From Elusimicrobiaceae bacterium (GTDB taxonomy: Bacteria > Elusimicrobiota > Elusimicrobia > Elusimicrobiales > Elusimicrobiaceae), in contig JAFYXM010000002.1 in NCBI GenBank assembly GCA_017546175.1, positions 25,580-89,579 on the forward strand: a stretch of 64,000 nt of DNA. Direction: 5' to 3'. A program made the translations under genes and the position numbers. This document shows positions 16,649 to 24,668 of this stretch, piece after piece. How positions within the stretch are numbered: position 1 is the first letter of the stretch; every line of letters starts with the position of its first letter. The notes beneath the pieces are model-generated. The model saw nothing but the letters and a program-made list of their open reading frames with translations, ran no database searches and was not told where the DNA came from.

Positions 16649-17470
16649 CTAGATTTTGGGAAGAACAGTTTCCAATAAATCTTTAAATTTACCTTCAATT
16701 TTTTTGCTTTCGCTGATGGTTTGTTCATGAGAAAGCGGAGTCTTGGCAATGCCACAACCCATGTTGGTTACCCATGCAAGGCCGAGTACACGAATGCCAC
16801 ATTGGCGAGCGACCAATACTTCCGGCACTACACTCATGCCCACCACGGTGGCGCCCAATTTTTTGAAAGCTTTGATTTCGGACGGTGTTTCAAAATTCGG
16901 CCCTGTTACGGCAAAATAGCAACCTTCTTTAGCGCTGATTTTGAGCTTTTTGGCAGCGTCCATAGTGGCTTTGCGCAATTTTTTGTCATACGCTTCGGAG
17001 AGGTCAAAGAACATCGGGCCAAATTCTTTTTCGTGGTTGCCGATTAAGGGATTGTTAGCCATGAAGTTAATATGGTCATTTAACACACAGACAGAGCCGG
17101 GTTTGAGCTTCATATCCAAAGAGCCTACCGCCGCAGACACTACCAGTTTTTCCACACCGAGCATAAACATTGTGCGGATAGAAATAGCCAAATCTTTCAT
17201 CGGGTGTCCTTCGTAATAGTGGAAACGGCCCTGCATGACCATAATTTTTTTGCCTTTAAACGTACCGAAAATCAAATTACCCGTGTGCCCGGGAACAGTA
17301 CTGCGCAAGAAACCGGGAATATCGGCATAAGAAATGGTAATTTTCTTTTCCAGCGGCGGAATAGATCCTGCCAAACCGGAACCGGTGATGATCGCAATTT
17401 CCGGCTTAAAATTTTTAGTTTTCTTGTTGATATAAGCAACGGCTTTTTTGACTTGCTGAAGTTGGGTCAT
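16649..17470 (-). CDS. Purine nucleoside phosphorylase (trimeric, PunA type)
   Basis: Phosphorolysis of inosine/guanosine for purine salvage. 273 residues. Signatures: ITGSGLAG phosphate loop (about 28-35), TVPGHTGN, MQGRFHYYEGH, TGPNFETPSEI (about 190-200), GMSVVPEVLVA and WVTNMGCGI, in which the purine-binding Asn is kept. A GGAGG site precedes the ATG, 11 bp after the yraN stop. Confidence 0.93.
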   Translation of the reverse strand: MTQLQQVKKAVAYINKKTKNFKPEIAIITGSGLAGSIPPLEKKITISYADIPGFLRSTVPGHTGNLIFGTFKGKKIMVMQGRFHYYEGHPMKDLAISIRTMFMLGVEKLVVSAAVGSLDMKLKPGSVCVLNDHINFMANNPLIGNHEKEFGPMFFDLSEAYDKKLRKATMDAAKKLKISAKEGCYFAVTGPNFETPSEIKAFKKLGATVVGMSVVPEVLVARQCGIRVLGLAWVTNMGCGIAKTPLSHEQTISESKKIEGKFKDLLETVLPKI

Positions 17471-17481
17471 ACGGCCTCCGT

Positions 17482-17841
17482 TTATAAATTGTACCGCTGA
17501 GGGATAAAAGCATCAGGTATATGCGTTATTTCTTCACCCAGCAGACATATAGCATCAAATCTTATACTATCAAATTTGGGAGCATTTTCCTTAATATATA
17601 GGTGCGCGGTTTGTACTATTTTGTTTTGTTTGCTTTTGGTAATGGCCGCCACAGGCCCGCCAAAGGCGCTGCTATTGCGCTGTTTAACCTCGCAAAAAAC
17701 CAAAGTTTTTTTGTCTAAGGAAATAATGTCTATTTCTCCACAGTTTTTGCGATAATTGCGCGCCAAAATTCGGTGCCCTTTATTTTTTAAAAAGGCAACG
17801 GCTTTATCTTCTGCCTCATAACCGGATTGAGTGGTGTTCAT
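17482..17841 (-). CDS. yraN: YraN/UPF0102 nuclease-like protein
   Basis: 119 residues with a restriction-endonuclease-like core: YEAEDKAVAFLKNKGHRILA, then CGEIDIISLD and FCEVKQR, the Glu/Asp/Lys catalytic pattern of the fold. The function of YraN proteins is unproven. The ATG at 17841 overlaps the rnhB stop by 4 bp (ATGA), which decides the start over a longer open frame; rnhB-yraN is a widely seen pair. Confidence 0.9.
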   Translation of the reverse strand: MNTTQSGYEAEDKAVAFLKNKGHRILARNYRKNCGEIDIISLDKKTLVFCEVKQRNSSAFGGPVAAITKSKQNKIVQTAHLYIKENAPKFDSIRFDAICLLGEEITHIPDAFIPQRYNL

Positions 17842-18479
17842 GGGAATAAAGTAGGGGCAAAAAAGTCCCGTATCGGAGCAAATGTTTTGCGGTGTTCTTT
17901 GCATGGGCCCAGCTCACGTACGGCGGCAATGTGTTTCGGTGTGCCATATCCTTTGTGCGCGGAAAACCCGTAGCCGGGGTAAAGCTTCTCTAAAGTATCC
18001 ATATAACGGTCTCTGATAACTTTGGCGATAATGCTGGCTGCGGCAATGTTTAAAGATTTGGCATCTCCGTCTATAACGGCCTGTTGTGGGAGGGGGAAAT
18101 CTTTAATCAGATGATTTCCGTCCACCAAAGCGACTGCCTTGTAAAGATTGTGAAATTTTTGCGCGGCTCTGCGCATGGCCAAAAAAGTGGCTTGCAAAAT
18201 ATTATAGCGGTCTATTTCTTCTGCCGAAGCAAAACCTACTCCGTACAAAATACCTAATTGATTAATTTTTTCAAAAATCTTTTCTCTTTTTTGTGCGGTC
18301 AATTTTTTGCTATCGTTGACATCTTCAAAATAGCTGTACATATTGGAAGGAATAAAGCAGGCGCAAGCAACTACCGGACCGGCCAAAGGACCTCGCCCCG
18401 CTTCATCTATGCCAAAGAGTGTAGGGGTTTGTAAATCAAGGGCCATCTTTTTATCAAAATCTTGCAGAGAGGTTTTCAC
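17838..18479 (-). CDS. rnhB: Ribonuclease HII
   Basis: Removes ribonucleotides from DNA and RNA in RNA:DNA hybrids. 213 residues. Catalytic Asp/Glu in GIDEAGRGPLAGPVVACAC (about 23-41), Asp in LVDGNHLI, and the SIIAKVIRDRYMD block. The GTG start at 18479 is supported by AGGAG 8 bp upstream; the internal ATG (residue 12) has no such site. First gene of rnhB-yraN-pnp. Confidence 0.95.
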   Translation of the reverse strand: MKTSLQDFDKKMALDLQTPTLFGIDEAGRGPLAGPVVACACFIPSNMYSYFEDVNDSKKLTAQKREKIFEKINQLGILYGVGFASAEEIDRYNILQATFLAMRRAAQKFHNLYKAVALVDGNHLIKDFPLPQQAVIDGDAKSLNIAAASIIAKVIRDRYMDTLEKLYPGYGFSAHKGYGTPKHIAAVRELGPCKEHRKTFAPIRDFFAPTLFP

Positions 18480-18527
18480 GGAAGTCTCCTTTTGATTTAT
18501 TGTAGCAATTCTGCTAGAGAAAGCAAA

Positions 18528-18560
18528 GAAAAACGCCCGCGATTTTAACCGCGGGCGTTT
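18528..18560 (-). terminator. Terminator after pssA
   Basis: An 11-bp stem AAACGCCCGCG/CGCGGGCGTTT with an 8-base loop, ending TTTTTCTTT on the minus strand. Confidence 0.85.
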
Positions 18561-18576
18561 GGAAACAAAATTTAAA

Positions 18577-19368
18577 CTATTTTTCTACTTTAATGCCTTT
18601 AAACGCGCGGTACAAAACAGCCAATAAACCAAACAATACATAAGCAGTCATGACAATAAAGATCACATCTTGCGGGAAACGGATTAAAAGCACTACAAGT
18701 ACCACCAATAAAAGCATGTTCCATACACTCATTTTTTTATTTTCCCGTTTAGATTTAAAAGCCGCATAAGGAACGGTGGAAACCATCAAAATAGCCATAA
18801 CCAACATACCCAAAGCTACTAAATTGTAAACGTGCGGCAAGAAGACGGGCATCATGCGCAAGTTATGTCCGCCGGCCTGCATAATGCTGTAAGAAATGGC
18901 AAAAGAAGCCAAAATAGAAGCAGGAGCTGGCACCGGAAGACCGGAAAAATATTTTTTAGAACCTTCACCGGCATGAGCCATAGTGTTAAATTTAGCTAAG
19001 CGCAAAATACCGAAACAAGCATATACACAAGCAATCGGCGCGCCCCACAAAGGATATTGATGCAACACCATAAAATACATCAAAATAGCCGGAGCCGTAC
19101 AGAAGGAAACCCCGTCTGCCAAAGAGTCCATTTCTACACCAAATTCACTTTCCGTACCGAGCATACGGGCCACACGACCGTCAAATAAATCAAATACGGC
19201 AGCAATCAAAATAAGCCAACCGGCTTTGGAAAAGTTTCCTTGAGCAGCAGCTAAAATAGAAAAGAAACCACAAGCCAAATTCCCCAATGTAAATAAAGAT
19301 GGAGCAGCTGCAGCACCGGTTTGTTTGATTTTTTGTACGGCCTTAGGGGTGTTTTTTTCTTGAGCCAT
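18577..19368 (-). CDS. pssA: CDP-diacylglycerol--serine O-phosphatidyltransferase
   Basis: Makes phosphatidylserine at the inner membrane. 263 residues with several membrane segments. The CDP-alcohol phosphotransferase motif is complete near residues 60-95: DLFDGRVARMLG followed by EMDSLADGVSF. The ATG at 19368 comes 2 bp after the psd stop, with GGAAA as a weak ribosome site. psd-pssA together give phosphatidylethanolamine. Confidence 0.95.
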   Translation of the reverse strand: MAQEKNTPKAVQKIKQTGAAAAPSLFTLGNLACGFFSILAAAQGNFSKAGWLILIAAVFDLFDGRVARMLGTESEFGVEMDSLADGVSFCTAPAILMYFMVLHQYPLWGAPIACVYACFGILRLAKFNTMAHAGEGSKKYFSGLPVPAPASILASFAISYSIMQAGGHNLRMMPVFLPHVYNLVALGMLVMAILMVSTVPYAAFKSKRENKKMSVWNMLLLVVLVVLLIRFPQDVIFIVMTAYVLFGLLAVLYRAFKGIKVEK

Positions 19369-19370
19369 AA

Positions 19371-20039
19371 TTATTTCCACAAGGCCAAGACGGTGTTTCC
19401 ACCTTCTACTTTTTGGCCTTCTTTGACGATGATGCGTACGGCATCTTTGGGCAGGTACACCGCCACTTGGCTGCCGAAGCGGATCAAGCCGATCAAGTCA
19501 CCCACCTTTACTTCTTGTCCGGGTTTGACCCAACATTCAATGCGGCGGGCGATAGCACCGGTTAATTGCTCTACGTGGGCAAAGCGGTCGCTATTGGGGC
19601 GGTAAATTTGAATTAAATTGCGTTCGTTTTTAGAAGCGGCATCAGGATTGTTGGCAAATAAGAACAACCCTTTGTGATAGAAAATTTCTCCGATTTTTCC
19701 GCTCACCGTAGCACGCTGTACGTGCACATCAAAAACGGACAAGAAAATACGAATGACTACGGAGTTCGGGTCATCTTCGGTTTTGATGCTCAACACGGTG
19801 CCGTTGGCAGGACTGGCAATTTCGTCATCGGCAAATTGTGCATTGACTTTTGGAATACGGAAAAAGAAAGCACAAAAGCAAGCTACCAATAAAAACAGGC
19901 CGCCGATAACACGGAAGCCCATTAACAAGAAAAGCACCGCAATAACCATTGCGATAGAAAAAAAACGAAGTCCGGTAGAGTGGACCGTAAATACCCAGCC
20001 AAAGGCCTTGGCCAATGTTCTTTGCAAATCTTCTAACAT
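19371..20039 (-). CDS. psd: Phosphatidylserine decarboxylase proenzyme (short type)
   Basis: 222 residues. Two N-terminal membrane segments, then the core motifs SPANGTVLS, VFDVHVQR and the self-cleavage site IRFGSQVAVYLP, whose Ser becomes the pyruvoyl group. This is the small archaeal/rhizobial type of Psd, not the longer LGST form. The ATG at 20039 has GAGGG 4 bp upstream; the longer open frame upstream overlaps tRNA-Leu and is not coding. Confidence 0.94.
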   Translation of the reverse strand: MLEDLQRTLAKAFGWVFTVHSTGLRFFSIAMVIAVLFLLMGFRVIGGLFLLVACFCAFFFRIPKVNAQFADDEIASPANGTVLSIKTEDDPNSVVIRIFLSVFDVHVQRATVSGKIGEIFYHKGLFLFANNPDAASKNERNLIQIYRPNSDRFAHVEQLTGAIARRIECWVKPGQEVKVGDLIGLIRFGSQVAVYLPKDAVRIIVKEGQKVEGGNTVLALWK

Positions 20040-20079
20040 ATTACCCTCTGCCGGGTCGGCCCGGTCTTTAAATAAAGAG

Positions 20080-20163
20080 TGGGCAGGGGGGGACTCGAAC
20101 CCCCACGATCTTGCGATCAACAGATTTTAAGTCTGTCGCGTCTACCAATTCCGCCACCAGCCC
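20080..20163 (-). tRNA. tRNA-Leu (anticodon TAA), with a U-U mismatch in the acceptor stem
   Basis: Minus strand, with a long variable arm (TGATC GCAA GATCG). Anticodon stem ACAGA/TCTGT around CTTAAAA. T arm GGGGG TTCGAGT CCCCC, discriminator A, no encoded CCA. Acceptor GGGCTGG against CCTGCCC leaves position 5-68 as U-U. Confidence 0.93.
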
Positions 20164-20207
20164 TACTGATATTATTTTAACAAAAAAAAAGCGAGATTAC
20201 AATTTTT

Positions 20208-20618
20208 TTAGCGGCAAGAGATTTTTAAACTGTTATAAAACTTCTGACAAAAGAGTGCTTTTACGCCGATATCTTTTAAGCGGGCCTGTAAATCTCTGTC
20301 CGAAGTTACCGCAATGACACGTCGGCCTTGTTGGGCTAAAAAATAGGCCTCTTGATAAATATAATCGTCAGCTGTATCCTGCTCGGAAAATACAATATGT
20401 ACTCCAGCGCGGTACAAAGGACCTACGGGGCGGTATGCCCCGTCAAACACCACGCGGTACTCATGCATACAGTATTTTTCGTCTTGAGAAACAGCTTCTA
20501 AAAAATCTAAAAATTCTTCGGTTACGTCTTCTTCCGTGCGAGCAAACTGCCACAAAAAGCTGCGCACTAAGTTCAGTCCGTCAATTAAATAAAGGGTCGG
20601 TTTAGTAGTTACGTACAT
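20208..20618 (-). CDS. NYN-domain (YacP-like) putative RNase
   Basis: 136 residues. PIN-like NYN fold with the acidic residues in TLYLIDGLNLVRSF (start), DTADDYIYQEA (middle) and AVTSDRDLQARL (near residue 110). In Bacillus the related Rae1/YacP cuts mRNA on the ribosome. The ATG at 20618 is preferred because the domain begins five residues later; no ribosome-binding site is evident. tRNA-Leu lies just downstream on the same strand. Confidence 0.8.
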   Translation of the reverse strand: MYVTTKPTLYLIDGLNLVRSFLWQFARTEEDVTEEFLDFLEAVSQDEKYCMHEYRVVFDGAYRPVGPLYRAGVHIVFSEQDTADDYIYQEAYFLAQQGRRVIAVTSDRDLQARLKDIGVKALFCQKFYNSLKISCR

Positions 20619-20653
20619 AGTTTTTAATAATGTATTGTGCCAACGGTCCAAAA

Positions 20654-20681
20654 TTGCTATAAGAAAATGATACAATATAAT
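20654..20681 (+). promoter_or_regulatory. ssrA: Probable tmRNA promoter
   Basis: TTGCTA and TATAAT with a 16-bp spacer. Transcription would begin near 20688, giving a precursor leader of about 50 nt that contains the hairpin GCGGC...GCCGC before the mature 5' end. Confidence 0.65.
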
Positions 20682-20737
20682 ACCGTTTATGGGGGCGGCT
20701 CGTCAAAGCCGCGTTCTTTGAAAATTTCCGTATTTAC

Positions 20738-21080
20738 GGGGGTGTAATAGATTCGACGGGTATCTGTTACGGCCTAGGAGCAGGTATTGGTTGGCCAGGC
20801 CAATTCAAATAGGGCTACAAAAATAACTAACGACAATCAAGTCGCTTGGGCTAACGCTTAGTCCACTGCCTCCCGAGTGCTTTTCACACGCTTGGGAAAG
20901 GCAGTCATTATGTGAAATGCAGTATATCAGGCGCGCTTCGTCTTGATATACCCAAGACACACGGAGCAAATCATAAAGGTGCCGCTGCACGCTTACTTTA
21001 TGATTAATTAAGTGCAGCTAAACCTGTAGGGTCTGGGTTGTTAGGATGTTCGGACGGGGGTGCGAATCCCCCCACCTCCA
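20738..21080 (+). ncRNA. ssrA: tmRNA
   Basis: 343-nt transfer-messenger RNA that rescues stalled ribosomes. The tRNA-like ends pair as GGGGGTG/CACCTCC with a G-U at the third position (alanine identity) and discriminator A. 5' domain TAGATTCGACGGG and 3' T arm GGGTGCGAATCCC are typical. CCA is not encoded. The likely tag frame runs from GCT (20814) to TAG (20859-20861), coding ATKITNDNQVAWANA; the resume codon is inferred from frame and position, not proven. Confidence 0.95.
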
Positions 21081-21134
21081 CTTTTTAGATAAATATGGGA
21101 ATGAAAAATTTTTATTTTTTTACGGAGGGCTGAT

Positions 21135-22544
21135 ATGGCCGCTGAAATTAAGTTTGGTACTGACGGTTGGAGAGGTGTAATTGCGTGGGATTTTACGTAT
21201 GAAAATGTGCGCCGTTTGGCACAAGCTTTAGCCGATTATATTAACGAAAATGCTCCGTCTGAAGATGAGGGAAAAAGCGCCAAAGTATTTGTGGGTTATG
21301 ACCGTCGTTTTATGTCAGATTTATTTGCGGCAGACATTGCCAGTATTTTGCGCTCCAACAAGATAGACGTTGTTTTGTCCGAATGTCCGGTCACGACTCC
21401 TATGGTCAGTATGCTTACTCTTAAGAAATTTTGGTTAGGGATCATGGTGACGGCTAGCCATAATCCTGCCCAGTACAACGGGGTTAAAGTGAAATTGGGC
21501 GGTTGTTCCGCTCCGCTTCGCGAAACCAAAGAAATTGAGCAAAATATTGATGAAAATCCGGTCCTTTTCCTCTACGGTCAAAAGGCTGATCAAAAGAATT
21601 TAACAGATCTTTACCAAAAACATTTATCTTCCGTTGCTAATGTTAAAAAAGTTGCTACGTTAAAGGGCAATATTGCTGTAGATTATATGCACGGTACAAC
21701 GGCAGGTTGGTTGGAGAAAATATTACCTTCCAACAAAATCATAGCTTTGCATGAGAAACATGATCCGACCTTTAACGGCTTACAGCCGGATCCGTCTTTA
21801 AAAAATATGGCAGAACTCAAAAAAGTGCTGCTGGATAAAAAGGCCATTGTCGGTTTTGCCTTTGACGGTGACGGAGACCGCTTTGGACTTTTAGATGAAA
21901 AAGGAAATTACGTCACGCCCAGCGTGGTGGCCGGGGTACTTTTGCACCATTTGTCTAAGGATAAAAAGTTTAAAGGAAAAATCGTGCAAACGGTTTCCAT
22001 GGGATATTTGCCCAAACGGATTGCGCGTGCCAAGGGGTTCAGCTTTGAAGAAGTACCGGTCGGCTTTAAGCATGTGGCGGAAATTATGAATTTGGAAGAT
22101 GTTGCTTTCGGCGCAGAAGAAGCGGGCGGCTATTCTTGGAAGGGGGGAGCCTCTGACAGGGACGGACTGGTAGTTGCATTGGCGTGGCTCGATATTTTGG
22201 CCAACACCAAAAAGAAAGTGTCTGAGCTTTGTGATGAAGTGGCCAAAGAATATGGTGCTTCGGTGTATTTGCGCAGAGATTTGCCTGCCGCCAAAGCCAT
22301 TGATAAAGAAGCTTTTGCAGAAAAATTGCGCAAAAAATTGCCGAAGAAAATTGCCTCTTTCAAAGTGGCCGAAGTATCTACTTTAGACGGCGTGAAAATC
22401 TATTTTGAAAACGATGAATGGTTGCTGGTTCGCCCGTCCGGTACGGAGCCTTTGGTGCGTGTGTATGCTGAAGCCGCTACGAAAAAGGACACCCAAGCCT
22501 TGTTAGATTTTGGGGAAAAATTGGTTGCACAATATATTAAATAG
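21135..22544 (+). CDS. Phosphoglucomutase/phosphomannomutase family protein
   Basis: 469 residues of the alpha-D-phosphohexomutase family. The active-site phosphoserine loop is TASHNPAQYNG (about residues 105-115), the Mg loop DGDGDRFGLLD (about 247-257), and the phosphate-binding loop RPSGTEPLVRVYAE is near the C-terminus. It interconverts hexose 1- and 6-phosphates; glucose, mannose or glucosamine cannot be chosen from the sequence. GGAGG lies just before the ATG. The receiver gene follows after 8 bp, so the two form an operon. Confidence 0.92.
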   Translation: MAAEIKFGTDGWRGVIAWDFTYENVRRLAQALADYINENAPSEDEGKSAKVFVGYDRRFMSDLFAADIASILRSNKIDVVLSECPVTTPMVSMLTLKKFWLGIMVTASHNPAQYNGVKVKLGGCSAPLRETKEIEQNIDENPVLFLYGQKADQKNLTDLYQKHLSSVANVKKVATLKGNIAVDYMHGTTAGWLEKILPSNKIIALHEKHDPTFNGLQPDPSLKNMAELKKVLLDKKAIVGFAFDGDGDRFGLLDEKGNYVTPSVVAGVLLHHLSKDKKFKGKIVQTVSMGYLPKRIARAKGFSFEEVPVGFKHVAEIMNLEDVAFGAEEAGGYSWKGGASDRDGLVVALAWLDILANTKKKVSELCDEVAKEYGASVYLRRDLPAAKAIDKEAFAEKLRKKLPKKIASFKVAEVSTLDGVKIYFENDEWLLVRPSGTEPLVRVYAEAATKKDTQALLDFGEKLVAQYIK

Positions 22545-22552
22545 GGGAAAAT

Positions 22553-22906
22553 ATGCAAAGAATAGGGTTAGTAGATGATTCTGTGATGTTGCGCTCGGCC
22601 ATTAAAAATGTGCTGGAATCTTCCGGTTTTGAAGTAGTATTAGAGGCCGGTGGCTCACAAGAATTATTTGAAAAGTTGGAAAAGACGGTGCCGTCTTTAA
22701 TTTTGTTGGACGTTTTCTTTCCGACGGAAAACGGTTTGGATATTTTAGCTCGCTTGAAAAAACAATATCCGCCGATAAAAGTGCTGATGGTGACGGGCCT
22801 GAAACAGGAAACTATTTCCGAAGAGGCCAAAAGACTCGGTGCCAGCGGGGTATTGTATAAGCCGTTTGATACCGACGATCTTTTAAACGCCATTAAACAA
22901 GCATAG
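22553..22906 (+). CDS. Stand-alone response regulator receiver (CheY-like)
   Basis: 117 residues, a receiver domain only. Acidic pair Asp8/Asp9, phospho-acceptor Asp53 (SLILLDVFFP), Thr81 and Lys103 (LYKPF) are all in place, so it should be phosphorylatable. No histidine kinase is nearby. It shares an mRNA with the phosphohexomutase gene and is followed by a terminator. The sequence does not show its partner or output. Confidence 0.92.
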   Translation: MQRIGLVDDSVMLRSAIKNVLESSGFEVVLEAGGSQELFEKLEKTVPSLILLDVFFPTENGLDILARLKKQYPPIKVLMVTGLKQETISEEAKRLGASGVLYKPFDTDDLLNAIKQA

Positions 22907-22929
22907 TAGGAGACTTTTTAGTTTGTTCG

Positions 22930-22963
22930 CCGCGTGAAACGTAAAGTTTTACGCGGTTTTTTT
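22930..22963 (+). terminator. Terminator after receiver gene
   Basis: An 11-bp stem CCGCGTGAAAC/GTTTTACGCGG (one G-U pair), 5-base loop, then seven T. Confidence 0.88.
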
Positions 22964-22996
22964 GTATGTCTTTTTCATTTGCGTGTCTAATTCAGT

Positions 22997-23120
22997 GCAA
23001 ACCATTTTCCCTATTTGGTTATTTTTCGTTTCCTTGCCTGCGCCGTACCTGACAGTATGTGCCTTGGCAACTAGCCACGCAAACTAAACTCAAATCTGAA
23101 AAATCATGCTATGAATATTT
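22997..23120. repeat. Pilin-upstream structured element, copy B
   Basis: Second copy of the element at 9661-9785, same five conserved blocks and nearly the same length. In the variable parts the bases differ from copy A but pairing is partly kept: GTAC with GTAT replaces GTAG with CTAC, and the base after TATTT is G opposite C where copy A has A opposite T. A further 100 bp separates it from the promoter, including a perfect GTTCTTTTT/AAAAAGAAC hairpin (about 23166-23192) and a degenerate promoter-like TTTTTTTGCTA. Confidence 0.75.
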
Positions 23121-23221
23121 ATTTTTCAGTTATTACGAATGGCAGTTTTTTTGCTAGCTTTTTTGGTTCTTTTTTAGAAATGTAAAAAGAACACTATCTT
23201 CGTCGGAGAAAAAGAATAGTC

Positions 23222-23252
23222 TTGACAAATCGTTTTTTTTTTTTGCTACTAT
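23222..23252 (+). promoter_or_regulatory. Pilin promoter with T12 spacer tract (copy 2)
   Basis: TTGACA (23222-23227), 19-bp spacer with 12 T, extended -10 TGC-TACTAT (23247-23252). The core matches the promoter at 9814 except for one T fewer. Both are preceded by TTCGTCGGAGA. Confidence 0.75.
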
Positions 23253-23300
23253 TTTTTCAGACGGAAAAATTGAAGCAAAAACTAAAAAAGGAGTAAAAAA

Positions 23301-23789
23301 ATGAAAAGAGGTTTTACTTTGATAGAACTGTTAGTAGTTGTTTTAATTATCGGTATTTTGTCAGCCGTGGCCTTACCGCAATATACTAAAGCCGTAGAGA
23401 AAAGCCGTGCTACAGAAGCAATGATTTTACTTAAAAGTATGCAAGATGCGGCTCTTGTTCATTGTTTAGAGGTTGGCGATTGTGATAGTACTTCATATTA
23501 TGTAGAACATCTTGCCGTATCTTTCCCAAGTTTAGAGTGTGAAGCAGAAGTGTGCTATGGAAAAAATTATGAATATGAATGTGATGAAGGTGGATGTCAC
23601 TCTCCGTATGCTATGAGGACAAACTCGGAATATGAATATTCTATTCAATTAACAAGCTCTTATTATGACGATGCAAATCTGCGAAATAAACGTTTTTGTT
23701 ATGGGAGTAATGCCAAAGGAATAGAATTGTGTAAAAGTTTAGGTGGACGAGCTATTGCTGGATATGAAAATTATTATGAATTAAGATAA
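23301..23789 (+). CDS. Type IV pilin-like protein (pilin 2)
   Basis: 162 residues. N-terminus [28 protein letters not shown] with the prepilin peptidase site after Gly4. The remainder is unrelated in detail to pilin 1: acidic, Tyr-rich and with about eight Cys (for example LECEAEVCYG and CDEGGCHS). AAAAAAGGAG precedes the ATG. Monocistronic, bounded by a receiver operon terminator upstream and its own bidirectional terminator. The 3' two-thirds look more AT-rich than the housekeeping neighbours. Confidence 0.88.
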   Translation: MKRGFTLIELLVVVLIIGILSAVALPQYTKAVEKSRATEAMILLKSMQDAALVHCLEVGDCDSTSYYVEHLAVSFPSLECEAEVCYGKNYEYECDEGGCHSPYAMRTNSEYEYSIQLTSSYYDDANLRNKRFCYGSNAKGIELCKSLGGRAIAGYENYYELR

Positions 23790-23790
23790 T

Positions 23791-23821
23791 AAAAACCCCG
23801 CTCAAAAGAGCGGGGTTTTTT
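23791..23821. terminator. Bidirectional terminator between pilin 2 and LOG gene
   Basis: AAAACCCCGCTC/GAGCGGGGTTTT with an AAAA loop and A/T runs on both sides. Confidence 0.9.
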
Positions 23822-23836
23822 ATAAAGAAACCCTTT

Positions 23837-24667
23837 TTATTTAATACCGTAGAAGTCGGCAATAATGGCCCAAGCTTCTTCGGCGGTATCTACAATGTGG
23901 CACATTTTGGCATCGGCTTTGTTAATTACGCCGTAGGAAGCCAAGGCATCAAAATTAACCACTTTGCTCCAGAACTCTTTACCTACTAAAATGACGGGAA
24001 TTTCTTCTTTCTTGTAGGTTTGAATAAGTGTCAGAATTTCAAAAAGTTCGTCAAACGTACCAAACCCGCCCGGAAAGCCTAAAATGGCTTTAGAGCGCAT
24101 GACCAAGTGTAGTTTGCGAATGGCAAAATAATGGAATAAAAATGCCAAATTCTTGGTGATATACGGGTTAGGGCGTTGCTCGTGCGGCAAGGTAATATTA
24201 AAGCCGATACTGGTGCCGCCGTTTTCAAAAGCACCGCGGTTGGCCGCTTCCATGAGTCCCGGTCCGCCGCCTGTAACTACGGCAAAGCGATTTTTACCTT
24301 TTTTGACGACTAACTTGGCAAATTCGCGACCGACTTCGTAATATTTAGACAAAGACAAAAGTCCTTCTGCCTCGGCCAATTTGGTTTGCAAAGTTTTGCT
24401 TTTCGGCTTTTTAGCCAGTTCTTTTTTAGCAGCGGCTACGATAGCTTTGGCCTCTTTTTCAGGGCGAACACGCGCACTGCCAAAACAGACAATAGTCTGT
24501 GTAATATTAAGCGCTTTGAGGTACAATTCCGGCTTTAATACTTCCAGCTGAATGCGCACGGGGCGCAAGGTACCCTTGTTGAGTAGTTCAATATCCTCAT
24601 AAGCGCGGATATAGGAAGAATCATGATCTGCTGCGGCTACATTTCTCACTTTGGTGTTTTTTTTCAT
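23837..24667 (-). CDS. LOG-family protein (nucleotide 5'-monophosphate phosphoribohydrolase-like)
   Basis: 276 residues with a Rossmann-like fold. The LOG/YgdH signatures are VTGGGPGLMEAANRGAFENG (about residues 127-146) and PGGFGTFDELFE (about 200-211), which hold the catalytic Arg/Glu of the family, often mislabelled lysine decarboxylase. It would split a nucleoside monophosphate into base and ribose 5-phosphate; the natural substrate is unknown. An extra helical N-terminal portion (about 90 residues) is present. It starts 1 bp after dxs, last gene of ispA-dxs-LOG. Confidence 0.88.
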   Translation of the reverse strand: MKKNTKVRNVAAADHDSSYIRAYEDIELLNKGTLRPVRIQLEVLKPELYLKALNITQTIVCFGSARVRPEKEAKAIVAAAKKELAKKPKSKTLQTKLAEAEGLLSLSKYYEVGREFAKLVVKKGKNRFAVVTGGGPGLMEAANRGAFENGGTSIGFNITLPHEQRPNPYITKNLAFLFHYFAIRKLHLVMRSKAILGFPGGFGTFDELFEILTLIQTYKKEEIPVILVGKEFWSKVVNFDALASYGVINKADAKMCHIVDTAEEAWAIIADFYGIK

Positions 24668-24668
24668 A

